60,958 bases of DNA from CADEED01 sp039930985 (GTDB taxonomy: Bacteria > Pseudomonadota > Gammaproteobacteria > Steroidobacterales > Steroidobacteraceae). Below, in pieces: positions 16,704 to 25,260 of the stretch. Each line of letters opens with the position of its first letter. The stretch's first letter is position 1. Where the stretch lies: the NCBI GenBank assembly GCA_039930985.1, contig JBDTSV010000020.1, forward strand, positions 1 to 60,958. Direction: 5' to 3'. The notes beneath the pieces are model-generated. The model did not search any database, was not told where the DNA came from, and worked only from the letters and a program-made list of their open reading frames with translations. Position numbers and translations under genes: made by a program.

Positions 16704-17171
16704 ATGCTGTCCATGCGCACCGCCGTCATATTGCCGCTTTCACTGCTGATGGCTGCCTGTGGGGGAGGAAAAGACGCCCCCGATCCGCAAAACTACATCG
16801 ACTATCCGCCGCTCTGGAATGACTATGTCGTCGGCTTCGGTGAGACGATCAACCTCGCGGAAGGTGTGGCCATCGAGTTCGTCGACGTCGAGGAAGATTC
16901 GCGCTGCCCGGATCCGGCTCAGTGTCCGGTGGTCGGCAACGCGCGTGTAGTAGTTAGAGCCATCACGCCGCGCGGCGCAGTACTGGTCAAGCTCAACACG
17001 GATCCGGCGCTCCCCTCGAGCGCGCTGTTCGATGTCTATGGCGTCTCGCTGCGCACGCTTTCGCCCAATCCGCCGGTCGATGCCCAAGGACGCGTGCAGC
17101 CCATTCCGGATTCGGCCTACGAAGGAACCTTCTTCGTGATCAAGGCCGCGCCAACGCCGCCGTCGACATAG
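16704..17171 (+). CDS. Hypothetical lipoprotein
   Basis: A 155-aa predicted lipoprotein with lipobox LLMAAC followed by GGGKD. The mature part (~135 aa) has two cysteines in RCPDPAQCP and several beta-like stretches (VAIEFVDVEEDSRCP, ARVVVRAITPRG). A nearby in-frame ATG at 16713 would shorten it by three residues; neither start has a convincing ribosome binding site. The family was not recognised. It may be cotranscribed with the downstream YcbK-like gene (52-bp gap). Confidence 0.65.
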   Translation: MLSMRTAVILPLSLLMAACGGGKDAPDPQNYIDYPPLWNDYVVGFGETINLAEGVAIEFVDVEEDSRCPDPAQCPVVGNARVVVRAITPRGAVLVKLNTDPALPSSALFDVYGVSLRTLSPNPPVDAQGRVQPIPDSAYEGTFFVIKAAPTPPST

Positions 17172-17222
17172 TGGCGGGCTGTGCGCCTCGCCGTATTACC
17201 TTTTTATAGGGATCGCAAAGCC

Positions 17223-17792
17223 GTGATTCGCAGCTTCACTCGTCGGCACTGGATCAAGAGCCTGCTCGCTGGCGGCGCCGGGTTGTCATTCGCGCGCCTG
17301 GGTGTGGCACAGGATGCGGCCGTCGAGGCGGCGAAACCTGCCGAGCGCTCCATTGAGCTCTTCAACACGCACACCCACGAGACCGTCAGCGTGGTGTACA
17401 GGCGCGGCGAGGATTACGACGCGACGGCGCTCGCCAGCCTGAAGAACCTGCTGCGCGATCATCGCAATGATGAAAGCCACGACATGGATCCGCGGTTGTA
17501 CGACCAGCTTCACGAGCTTGCGCAGTCGGCGGGTTGCCGGTGCAGCTACGAAATCATCTCCGGCTATCGTTCACCTGAGAGCAACGACAAGATGTCGTCG
17601 CGGCCGGGCAGCGGCGTGGCGAAGAAGTCGCTGCATATGGAAGGACGGGCCATCGATGTCCGGCTGAAGAATTGTTCCTGCGCCACGTTGCGCGATCTGG
17701 CGCTCGCGGTGAAGAAGGGCGGCGTCGGGTACTACGAGCGTTCGGACTTCGTGCACCTCGACACCGGCTCGTTCCGCACCTGGGTGGGGTAG
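17223..17792 (+). CDS. YcbK-like DUF882 peptidase (M15 family)
   Basis: A 189-aa exported protein of the DUF882/peptidase M15_2 family. The N-terminus TRRHWIKSLLAGGAGLSFARLG resembles a twin-arginine signal, written in the order R-R-x-W-I-K. Zinc-binding residues are visible in GYRSPESN, SLHMEGRAIDV (His, Asp) and DFVHLDTG (His). Family members cleave peptidoglycan peptides. The gene faces an LdtD-type L,D-transpeptidase gene; in E. coli ycbK and ycbB (ldtD) are also neighbours, so the pairing is conserved though the orientation differs. The start could be GTG 17223 (used) or GTG 17181. Confidence 0.85.
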   Translation: MIRSFTRRHWIKSLLAGGAGLSFARLGVAQDAAVEAAKPAERSIELFNTHTHETVSVVYRRGEDYDATALASLKNLLRDHRNDESHDMDPRLYDQLHELAQSAGCRCSYEIISGYRSPESNDKMSSRPGSGVAKKSLHMEGRAIDVRLKNCSCATLRDLALAVKKGGVGYYERSDFVHLDTGSFRTWVG

Positions 17793-17801
17793 TTTCCCCA
17801 T

Positions 17802-19331
17802 TCACCACACCTTGGCGAGCTTCTCGTCGTGGTGATAGATGTCCTCGAAGAACAGCACGCGGCCGTCCTCGAGCGCCAGCGCAGTGGCGTAGATGAGGAA
17901 CACGCGTATGGGTTGCGCGAGCGTGATGCGTGTGCCGGTGTCGGCGCTCATCGCGGCTTCGATGCGCGCGGCGGTCCACTCCGGGTTGTTGCGCAGCACG
18001 TGGCGCGCCAGCGCTGGCGGATCGACCACGCGCACGCACCCATGACTGGCGGCGCGGCTCGCCTGCGCGAACGCACCCTGCGACGGCGTGTCGTGTAGAT
18101 AGACGTTGTAGCGATTCGGGAACAGGAACTTGGCGTCGCCGAGCGCGTTGCGGGGCCCGGGCTTCTGGCGCAGGCGCAGCGCACCGGATGCAAGCGCTGC
18201 GACACTGTCCGCGCTCTGCGGCACCACCGCGCCGTCGTCGCCCTGGCCGCGCACGATCTCGAAATCGTTGCCGGCGACCCAGTTCGGATTCGCCTGGATC
18301 TTCGGCAGCAGCTCGCCGAGCACGATGCTGCGCGGCACGTCCCAATACGGCCGCAACACGACCTGCTTCAGGTCCGCGACAAACACCGGCGTATTGTTCT
18401 GCGGGAAGACCTTGCCCACCACCACGTCCATGATGAGGATGTCGGCCTCGCGATCCTCGGTGGTGCGGAACGCGAACAGTTCGAACTGCGGGATGTTCAC
18501 GATGATTGGCGGGCTCGCGAGGCGCGGCGGCAGCCAGCGCGAGCGTTCGAGCGCGAACTCGATCTGGCGTACGCGAAGCCCAAGCGGCACGTTGAGCGCG
18601 TCGATCGTGGCCCGTCCGAGCGCGCCGTCGACGTCGAGCCGATGGCGCACCTGGAAGCGCACCAGCGCCATCGAGGTGACGGCGTCTAACAAGCTGCCGG
18701 ATTGGCTGGTCAACGCGGATTTTTCCAGATCCCCGACTTGCGCCAGGCGGGCGCGCAGCCCGGTCATGCCTGCATACATCTCGCCCGGCTTGACGCTGGG
18801 TCGGCCCGATGGCGGCAGCGGTGCGCCGTCTCCTTGCGCCGCCAACGCCCGATACCGCGCCAGCGCAGCGCGCAGCAGCTCGTAGTGATGGAATGCCGGC
18901 TCGTAGTCGGAGAGCACGGCCAGCGGCTGCTGGCTCTGCGCGAGCGCGTGCACGGCAACGGCGCTGTCGAGCGCGGCGTGCGGCACGTCGAGATCGTGTC
19001 CGACGGCGCGCGGCGATACGCGCCCGCTGTGCACCTGCGTGACGAAGCGCGCCACGGCGCGGCTGATGTCGGCGTCGAGCGTGCGCCAGGCATCGGCGTC
19101 GGCGCCCGCCGCCGCCGCGCGCGCGACCAGCATGTCGACGCCATAGTCGCGGGCGCGCAGCCCGTATTTCTCGGCGCCGCGCATCTCGCCGAGCACCGTA
19201 TTCGCGCTCGAAGTGAGGTTTCCATCGCGCATCCATAGCAATGGCTCGGCGGCCGACGCATCATTTGCCGGGGCGCCCACTACGGGAAATGTGAGCGCGC
19301 TCACGAGCAGCAGTCGAACGATGAATTTCAT
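17802..19331 (-). CDS. L,D-transpeptidase, YcbB/LdtD type
   Basis: A 509-aa periplasmic enzyme making 3-3 crosslinks in peptidoglycan. Signal peptide MKFIVRLLLVSALTFPVVGA. A large N-terminal region is followed by a peptidoglycan-binding-like domain (LDVDGALGRATIDALN) and a YkuD catalytic domain with the signature SHGCVRV (Cys nucleophile, His) and an upstream HDTPSQGAF. Length and order match E. coli YcbB (615 aa) in a shorter form. The ATG at 19331 gives the signal peptide directly. Convergent with the YcbK-like peptidase gene. Confidence 0.9.
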   Translation of the reverse strand: MKFIVRLLLVSALTFPVVGAPANDASAAEPLLWMRDGNLTSSANTVLGEMRGAEKYGLRARDYGVDMLVARAAAAGADADAWRTLDADISRAVARFVTQVHSGRVSPRAVGHDLDVPHAALDSAVAVHALAQSQQPLAVLSDYEPAFHHYELLRAALARYRALAAQGDGAPLPPSGRPSVKPGEMYAGMTGLRARLAQVGDLEKSALTSQSGSLLDAVTSMALVRFQVRHRLDVDGALGRATIDALNVPLGLRVRQIEFALERSRWLPPRLASPPIIVNIPQFELFAFRTTEDREADILIMDVVVGKVFPQNNTPVFVADLKQVVLRPYWDVPRSIVLGELLPKIQANPNWVAGNDFEIVRGQGDDGAVVPQSADSVAALASGALRLRQKPGPRNALGDAKFLFPNRYNVYLHDTPSQGAFAQASRAASHGCVRVVDPPALARHVLRNNPEWTAARIEAAMSADTGTRITLAQPIRVFLIYATALALEDGRVLFFEDIYHHDEKLAKVW

Positions 19332-19363
19332 GTGGGAGAATTTTGCCGGTGGTGACACATAGT

Positions 19364-19852
19364 ATGGAACAACAATCAAAAGAGAATTCCTTGCCAGGCG
19401 AGACCGTGATTCATCGCCGTGTGAACGATGCGCGCGCCGGGCGCGATCAATCAGTACTCGGCCGCTGCGCGTCAGGGTGGGCGGTGTTCGGTCAGCAGCA
19501 ATTCGTGCAGGGCTACCTGCTGTTGTTGCCCGACCCGGTGGTGCCCGACCTCAATGCGCTGACGCCCGAGCGTCGCTCGCAGTTCCTGCTCGACATGTCA
19601 CGGCTGGGTGACGCGCTGCTGCGCACCACCTCGCCGGTGCGGATCAACTACGCGATCTTCGGCAACGTCGAGCCGGCGTTGCACGCGCACGTGATTCCGC
19701 GCTATCGCACCGAGCCGGAGAACATGCAGACCCAGCACCCGTGGATGTACGACTGGGATGCCGCGGTCCCATTCGAACCCGTGACCGCGGCGCCGCTCGT
19801 CAAGGCGCTTCGCGCCGAGCTTGCACAACTCGGGGTCCTGCGCACACCCTGA
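19364..19852 (+). CDS. HIT family hydrolase-like protein
   Basis: A 162-aa cytoplasmic protein of the histidine-triad superfamily (nucleotide hydrolases/transferases). The motif is EPALHAHVIPRY, in which the first His of the usual triad HxHxH is Ala while the two others remain, and INYAIFGNV precedes it as in Ap4A hydrolase-like HIT proteins. The substrate is not predictable. The start ATG at 19364 lies 32 bases from the divergent L,D-transpeptidase start; the TfoX-like gene follows after 6 bases. Confidence 0.8.
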   Translation: MEQQSKENSLPGETVIHRRVNDARAGRDQSVLGRCASGWAVFGQQQFVQGYLLLLPDPVVPDLNALTPERRSQFLLDMSRLGDALLRTTSPVRINYAIFGNVEPALHAHVIPRYRTEPENMQTQHPWMYDWDAAVPFEPVTAAPLVKALRAELAQLGVLRTP

Positions 19853-19858
19853 ATCCAG

Positions 19859-20290
19859 ATGGCCGTGCAACCTCAGTTCCTCGCCTACGTCCTCGAGCAG
19901 CTCGCGGGCATCAAAGACCTGCGTTCGCGCCGCATGTTCAGCGGCGTGGGGCTCTATAGCGGCGAGCTGTTCTTCAGCCTCATTCACGACGACACGCTGT
20001 TCTTCAAGACCGACGGCAGCAATGCCGCCGACTACGTTTCGCGAAACATGCCCCGGTTCATGCCGTTCCCCGAACGCCCCGAGGCCGTGATGGCGTACTA
20101 CCAGGTTCCCGCCGACATCATCGAGGACAATGAAGCTCTGCAGAGCTGGGCGCGCAAATCGGTGGCGGTCGCGCTCGTGTCGCGAGCCGCCAAGGCGCGC
20201 CCGAAGGGCCGGGTCACCGGCCGGCAGAAAGTGGCGAAGAAAAAAATCTCGACACGCCGGGCGAAGCGCCGCAAGACACCGGGCCGCTAG
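19859..20290 (+). CDS. TfoX N-terminal domain protein with basic tail
   Basis: A 143-aa protein whose first ~100 residues match the TfoX/Sxy N-terminal domain (RRMFSGVGLYSGELFFSLI, FFKTDGSN, YYQVPADI). The C-terminal TfoX domain is missing and is replaced by a ~35-residue Lys/Arg-rich tail (KKKISTRRAKRRKTPGR). TfoX of Haemophilus regulates competence; stand-alone N-domain proteins are common and of unknown role. The basic tail suggests nucleic-acid binding (inference). The stop overlaps the convergent DUF255 gene by 4 bases. Confidence 0.85.
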   Translation: MAVQPQFLAYVLEQLAGIKDLRSRRMFSGVGLYSGELFFSLIHDDTLFFKTDGSNAADYVSRNMPRFMPFPERPEAVMAYYQVPADIIEDNEALQSWARKSVAVALVSRAAKARPKGRVTGRQKVAKKKISTRRAKRRKTPGR

Positions 20291-22383
20291 ACTCTCGCCT
20301 GCGCGGTGCGCACCAGATCCGCGAGCGATTCCACCGGTGCCGAACAGGTGGCGCCACGGCATAGGTAAGCGCGATTCGCGCCGCCGGCTTTCTTGCCGGC
20401 AATGGCGGTGTCCAGTCCCTCGAGATTGGCGGGAATGGAGAACACCATGCGGTGCGGCGCGTAGAGCTTGCCGAGCTCGCGCTGCCACGCGCCGGCAGCG
20501 GTGTTTTCGCGAATGATCACGATCTCGGGGGGATTCAAATATTCGGCCAGTGCCTCGAGCAGACTGATGTGGCCGTGCGGGAAGCGGTTGATGGCGAGCC
20601 ACGAGGCGCGCAGCGTGCGTTCGGCGGCATTCAGCCAGCGCGTTTCGCCTAGCAGGTAGCCGGCGCGGATCAGCGCGCGTGCGGCGATGCCGTTGCCCGC
20701 GGGGATGGCGTCGTCGCTGAAACTCTTGCTGCGATGGATCAGCGCCTCATGGTCGTCGGACGTGAAGAAGAAGCCGCCGAGCTGCGCATCTTCGAAATGC
20801 GCGAGCATGGCGTCGAGGATTTCGCGCAGCCAGGTCGCGTCTTCGTTGCGCCAGCGGAGCTGCAGCATCTCGAGCAATGCGTTGGCGAGATAAGCGTAGT
20901 CATCGAGGTAGGCGTTGAGATGGGCGACACTGTCTTTTGCCGTGGCCAGCAGGCGGCCGCCCCCATCTGGACCAGGGCGCCACAGGCTGGCGCGGACAAA
21001 CGCCAGCGAACGCTCCGCGGCGGCGGCGAACTCGGGTTTGTCGATCGAGCGCGCGGCAATCGCCAGACCACGGATCGCGAGTGCGTTCCAGCTGCCCAAC
21101 AGCTTGTCGTCGAGACCCGGCCAGACGCGCTGACTGCGTATGGCGAGCAGTTTGGCGCGCGCGGAGTCGACGTGTTTTTCCACCTGGTCGTGCGGAAGCT
21201 GCAGTTCCTTCGCAATCTGCTCGAACGAGACGAACACGTGCGCGTGCCATGCACCCTCGAAATTGGGTTCTTCGTCCAGGCCGAAGCGGCGGCTGAACAC
21301 GCTCCACTCGAGCGGTGTCAACGCGGCGCGCACTTCGGTGCGGGTCCACACGTAGAACTTGCCTTCGTGTCCTTCGGAGTCGGCGTCGTAGGCCGAATAG
21401 AAGCCCCCGCTCTCGTGCTGCATCTCGCGCAGCATCCACGCGCCGGTCTCGGAGGCGATGCGTTTGAACAATGCGTCGCCGGTCGCGAGCGCGGCTTCCG
21501 CGTAGGTCGCGAGCAATGCGCCGTTGTCGTACAGCATCTTCTCGAAGTGCGGAATCATCCAGAACTGGTCGACGGAGTAACGCGAGAAACCGCCGCCGAG
21601 TTGGTCGTACAGGCCGCCTTCGCCCATGCGCGTGAGCGTGAGCGTCGCCATGAAGAGCGCGTGCAGATCGGGCTGCTGCGTGACCGCGGTGGAATGCCAG
21701 TGATGCATCAACCGGTCGATCGAGCCGGGATGCGGGAACTTCGGCGCATCGCCGAAGCCGCCATAGCGCTTGTCGAAGGTGGCGTTCAGTTGCTCGACCG
21801 CGCCATCGAGCGGCGCCGCTGTGAGGACCACATTGCCCTCGACCGGCATCGGCGTCAGATCGCCGAACACGTCCATGAGCGTGTCGTTCTGCGCGCGCAG
21901 CTCATCGCGTTGTTCGCGGTAGTACTCCGACACGCGTTTGAGCAGCGTGGAAAACGCCGGCATTCCATAGCGCGCCTGGTCGGGAAAATAGGTGCCGCCG
22001 AAGAAGGGCTTCTGGTCGTCGTGCGTCAGGAACATCGTGAGCGGCCAGCCGCCGCCACGCTGCGTGAGCACCTGGTGTGCGAACTGGTAGATCTTGTCGA
22101 TGTCGGGTCGTTCTTCGCGATCCACCTTGATGTTCACGTAGCGCTCATTCATGAGCGATGCGGTGGCCGAATCCTCGAACGATTCATGGGCCATGACGTG
22201 GCACCAATGGCAGGCCGAGTAGCCGATCGAGAGCAGCACCGGCTTGCCGCTGGCGCGAGCCGCGTCGAAGGCTTCCTTGCCCCAGGGATACCAGTCCACG
22301 GGATTCGCCGCGTGCTGCTTGAGGTAGGGGCTCGTTTCACGAGCCAATCGGTTGTTGCTCATGTTTTTCTGGGGTCCGTCCAT
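20287..22383 (-). CDS. DUF255 thioredoxin-domain protein (YyaL/SPATA20 type)
   Basis: A 698-aa protein with an N-terminal thioredoxin-like domain containing the CxxC motif in YSACHWCHVMAHESF, followed by an (alpha/alpha)6 barrel-like region (YDQLGGGFSRYSVD, GGFYSAYDADSEGHEGK, GNGIAARALIRAGY). This layout is the conserved YyaL/spermatogenesis-associated protein 20 family, function unknown, sometimes proposed to act on sugars or redox partners. The start at ATG 22383 (MDGPQKNMSNN) is preferred to ATG 22362 because a minus-strand TATTCT ends 8 bases upstream of it, mirroring the divergent rlmI. Confidence 0.88.
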   Translation of the reverse strand: MDGPQKNMSNNRLARETSPYLKQHAANPVDWYPWGKEAFDAARASGKPVLLSIGYSACHWCHVMAHESFEDSATASLMNERYVNIKVDREERPDIDKIYQFAHQVLTQRGGGWPLTMFLTHDDQKPFFGGTYFPDQARYGMPAFSTLLKRVSEYYREQRDELRAQNDTLMDVFGDLTPMPVEGNVVLTAAPLDGAVEQLNATFDKRYGGFGDAPKFPHPGSIDRLMHHWHSTAVTQQPDLHALFMATLTLTRMGEGGLYDQLGGGFSRYSVDQFWMIPHFEKMLYDNGALLATYAEAALATGDALFKRIASETGAWMLREMQHESGGFYSAYDADSEGHEGKFYVWTRTEVRAALTPLEWSVFSRRFGLDEEPNFEGAWHAHVFVSFEQIAKELQLPHDQVEKHVDSARAKLLAIRSQRVWPGLDDKLLGSWNALAIRGLAIAARSIDKPEFAAAAERSLAFVRASLWRPGPDGGGRLLATAKDSVAHLNAYLDDYAYLANALLEMLQLRWRNEDATWLREILDAMLAHFEDAQLGGFFFTSDDHEALIHRSKSFSDDAIPAGNGIAARALIRAGYLLGETRWLNAAERTLRASWLAINRFPHGHISLLEALAEYLNPPEIVIIRENTAAGAWQRELGKLYAPHRMVFSIPANLEGLDTAIAGKKAGGANRAYLCRGATCSAPVESLADLVRTAQARV

Positions 22384-22390
22384 GGACCGG

Positions 22391-22397
22391 TAGAATA
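22391..22397. promoter_or_regulatory. Shared bidirectional -10 between DUF255 gene and rlmI
   Basis: TAGAAT (22391-22396, plus) is 7 bases from the rlmI GTG at 22404; TATTCT (22397-22392, minus) is 8 bases from the DUF255 ATG at 22383. Both genes lack a Shine-Dalgarno, and the whole intergenic gap is 20 bp. Confidence 0.45.
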
Positions 22398-22403
22398 CAG
22401 CCC

Positions 22404-23597
22404 GTGACTATCCCCGTCCTCAAACTCAAGCGCGGCGAAGACCGCCGCCTGCGCGCCGGCCACCTGTGGATCTTCAGCAATGAGGTCGACACCGTTGCCA
22501 CCCCACTGACCCAGTTCGAACCCGGCGCCACCGTGCAGGTACATTCCGACCGCGACCAGTTCCTGGGGCACGCCTACGTCAACCCGCGTACGTTGATAGC
22601 CGCCCGTATCGTCGGCCGCGATGCTTCCTATCCACTCGACGCGTCGCTGCTCGTGCATCGGCTGCGCGTCGCGCTGGCGCTGCGTGAACGGCTCTATCGC
22701 GAACCATTTTATCGCCTGGTCTACGGCGAGTCCGATGGGCTGCCGGGCCTGGTGCTCGACCGCTACGGTGACGTGGTGGTGGCGCAAAGCGGAACGGCCG
22801 GCATCGATCGGCTGCGCGCCGAGGTCGAAGCCGCGGTACTCAAGGTGATGTCCGCCGTCACCATCGTCTGGAAAAACGATTCCGGGGCACGCGAGCTGGA
22901 AGGTCTCGAGCGCAGTGTGCAGCTTGCGGGGAGCGGCGAAATTCCCGCGGAAATTTCCGTGCGCGAACAGGGCGTCGACTTCGTCGCGCCACTGGCCGAC
23001 GGACAGAAGACCGGCTGGTTCTACGACCAGACCGCCAATCGCGAACGGCTGCGCCGTTATCTTACCCAAGGCGCCCGCGTGCTCGACGTGTGCAGCTACG
23101 TGGGAGCCTGGGCCGTGACCGCGCTCAAGGGCGGCGCCACCAGCGCCACTTGTGTCGATTCTTCGGCAACCGCGCTCGAATATGCGGCGCGCAATGCCGC
23201 CGCGAATGGCGTGGCTATCGAGGCCATCAAGGACGACGCCTTCGATGCCTTGAAGGCGCTGCAGGATTCGGCGGCGCGTTTCGACGTGGTGATCCTCGAT
23301 CCGCCCGCTTTCGCCAAACGCAAAAAAGACGCGCCGCAAGCGGCGGCCGCATATCGCAAGCTGAATCAGCTTGCTCTGCCACTCATCGATCGCGACGGCC
23401 TGCTGGTAACCTGTTCGTGCTCGTACCACATGGCTGCGGACGACCTGGTGAGCTCGATACAGACCGCGGCGCGCCACTCAAGCCGGTTCGTGCAGATATT
23501 GGAGCAGGGCGGACAGTCGCCGGACCACCCCGTGCACCCGGCAATTCCCGAAACCCGCTACCTGAAATCATTTTTCTGCCGCGTGACGCGCGAATAA
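22404..23597 (+). CDS. rlmI: 23S rRNA (cytosine1962-C5)-methyltransferase
   Basis: A 397-aa SAM-dependent RNA methyltransferase. An N-terminal PUA domain (~1-75, LRAGHLWIFSNEVD), a middle domain (YGESDGLPGLVLDRYG) and a C-terminal Rossmann methyltransferase domain with VLDVCSYVGAWAV, VILDPPAFAKRK and the catalytic cysteine region VTCSCSYHM are visible; length and order match RlmI (YccW). GTG 22404 is the only start that keeps the PUA domain complete. Divergent from the DUF255 gene; lgt follows 15 bases later. Confidence 0.92.
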   Translation: MTIPVLKLKRGEDRRLRAGHLWIFSNEVDTVATPLTQFEPGATVQVHSDRDQFLGHAYVNPRTLIAARIVGRDASYPLDASLLVHRLRVALALRERLYREPFYRLVYGESDGLPGLVLDRYGDVVVAQSGTAGIDRLRAEVEAAVLKVMSAVTIVWKNDSGARELEGLERSVQLAGSGEIPAEISVREQGVDFVAPLADGQKTGWFYDQTANRERLRRYLTQGARVLDVCSYVGAWAVTALKGGATSATCVDSSATALEYAARNAAANGVAIEAIKDDAFDALKALQDSAARFDVVILDPPAFAKRKKDAPQAAAAYRKLNQLALPLIDRDGLLVTCSCSYHMAADDLVSSIQTAARHSSRFVQILEQGGQSPDHPVHPAIPETRYLKSFFCRVTRE

Positions 23598-23598
23598 C

Positions 23599-23604
23599 TA
23601 AAAT
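23599..23604 (+). promoter_or_regulatory. -10-like hexamer TAAAAT, predicted leaderless start of lgt
   Basis: TAAAAT lies directly after the rlmI stop and ends 8 bases before the lgt ATG at 23613; the spacer ACGACCCC has no Shine-Dalgarno. Confidence 0.45.
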
Positions 23605-23612
23605 ACGACCCC

Positions 23613-24464
23613 ATGATTCCGTATCCCAGTTTTCAAAAAATTGCGTTTGAAGTCGGCCCGTTCGATATCTGGTATTTCGGTACCGTCTCGCTGAAGGTGC
23701 ATTGGTACGGAATCATGTACCTGGTGGCATTCGCCGCCGCCTGGTGGCTCGGGCGCGTGCGCGCCAACAAGCCCGGCTCCACATGGAAGGCCGCCGACAT
23801 CGACGACTTCATGTTCTTCGGCATGCTCGGCACCATCCTCGGTGGCCGTCTGGGTTACGTTTTATTCTACGGCCTGTCGTTCTGGACCGCCGAGGATCCC
23901 TGGTACCCCATCAAGGTGTGGGACGGCGGCATGTCGTTCCACGGCGGATTGTTAGGTGTGCTCATCGCCTTCGCGATCTTCGCCGTCCGGCGCAAGCGCC
24001 GGATTGCCGACGTCTTCGACTTCGCCGCGCCGCTGCCAGGCATCGGCATCTGTGCGGTGCGCATCGGCAACTTCATCAACGGCGAGCTGTGGGGCAAACC
24101 CACCGACGTGCCCTGGGCATTCATCGTCAACGGCGAAAAGCGCCATGCCACGCAACTGTACGAAGCTGCGCTCGAGGGCGTGTTGGTGTTCCTGGTGCTG
24201 TGGTGGTTCACGTCGAAACCCCGGCCGCGCCTGGCGCCAACGGGACTGTTCCTCATCATGTACTCGCTGGCGCGCATCACTGTCGAGTTCTGGCGCCTGC
24301 CCGACAAGCATCTGAATGAGAGCAGCGGCGGCTATTTGCTCGATCACTGGTTCACGATGGGCATGCTGCTGTCCCTGCCCATGCTGCTCGTCGGCGCCAC
24401 GCTCGTGTTCATGGCGTATCGCCGTCGCCAGACTTCAGGGAACGTCGCCGCGGTTCCGGCCTGA
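23613..24464 (+). CDS. lgt: Prolipoprotein diacylglyceryl transferase
   Basis: A 283-aa inner-membrane enzyme that transfers diacylglycerol from phosphatidylglycerol to the lipobox cysteine of prolipoproteins, several of which are encoded in this window. About seven hydrophobic spans, the family signature GIGICAVRIGNFINGELWG (Arg and Asn of the Lgt box) and MSFHGGLLGV are present. In many gammaproteobacteria lgt precedes thyA, as here; the thyA ATG comes one base after the lgt stop. Confidence 0.95.
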   Translation: MIPYPSFQKIAFEVGPFDIWYFGTVSLKVHWYGIMYLVAFAAAWWLGRVRANKPGSTWKAADIDDFMFFGMLGTILGGRLGYVLFYGLSFWTAEDPWYPIKVWDGGMSFHGGLLGVLIAFAIFAVRRKRRIADVFDFAAPLPGIGICAVRIGNFINGELWGKPTDVPWAFIVNGEKRHATQLYEAALEGVLVFLVLWWFTSKPRPRLAPTGLFLIMYSLARITVEFWRLPDKHLNESSGGYLLDHWFTMGMLLSLPMLLVGATLVFMAYRRRQTSGNVAAVPA

Positions 24465-24465
24465 A

Positions 24466-25260
24466 ATGAAACCGTTCCTCGATTTTCTGCGGCACGTCCG
24501 CAAGAACGGTGCCGCCAAGGCCGACCGTACCGGCACCGGCACGTTGTCCGTGTTCGGTCACCAGATGCGCTTCGATCTCGCCGGCGGATTTCCGCTGGTC
24601 ACCACCAAGCGCGTGCATTTCAAGTCCATCGCCTACGAGCTCCTGTGGTTCCTGCGCGGCGAGACCAACACGAAATATCTGCGCGAGCACGGCGTCACCA
24701 TCTGGGACGAATGGGCCGACAAGAATGGCGAGCTCGGCCCGGTGTATGGCAAACAGTGGCGCTCCTGGCCCACGCGCGATGGGCGGCAGATCGATCAGAT
24801 CTCCCAGGTCGTCGACCAGCTGCGCACCAATCCGGATTCACGGCGCATCATCGTCAGCGCCTGGAACGTCGGCGAGCTCGAGCAGATGAAGCTCATGCCC
24901 TGCCACGCGTTCTTTCAGTTCTACGTGTCGGACAGGCGCCTGAGTTGCCAGCTCTACCAACGCAGTGCGGACATTTTTCTCGGCGTGCCATTTAACGTCG
25001 CCTCGTATGCGTTGCTCACCCACATGCTCGCGCAGCAATGCGACCTCGAAGTGGGCGAGTTCATCTGGACCGGTGGCGACTGCCATCTGTACTTGAACCA
25101 TCTCAAGGAAGCCGACGAGCAGTTGTCGCGCGTGCCGCTCACGCTGCCAAAACTCGTGATCGCGCGCCGTCCGCCGACCATTTTCGACTACACCTTCGAA
25201 GACTTTCAGATCGTGAACTACCAACACCACCCGGCCATCAAGGCACCTGTCGCAGTATGA
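24466..25260 (+). CDS. thyA: Thymidylate synthase
   Basis: A 264-aa enzyme that methylates dUMP to dTMP with methylene-tetrahydrofolate. The nucleophile cysteine is in LMPCHAFFQFYV, with QRSADIFLGVPFN and YQHHPAIKAPVAV at the C-terminus; length equals E. coli ThyA (264 aa). The frame is open from 24316 inside lgt, but ATG 24466 gives the canonical N-terminus. The stop overlaps the ATG of the SET-domain gene (ATGA), and folA, which regenerates the product dihydrofolate, is two genes downstream. Confidence 0.97.
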   Translation: MKPFLDFLRHVRKNGAAKADRTGTGTLSVFGHQMRFDLAGGFPLVTTKRVHFKSIAYELLWFLRGETNTKYLREHGVTIWDEWADKNGELGPVYGKQWRSWPTRDGRQIDQISQVVDQLRTNPDSRRIIVSAWNVGELEQMKLMPCHAFFQFYVSDRRLSCQLYQRSADIFLGVPFNVASYALLTHMLAQQCDLEVGEFIWTGGDCHLYLNHLKEADEQLSRVPLTLPKLVIARRPPTIFDYTFEDFQIVNYQHHPAIKAPVAV

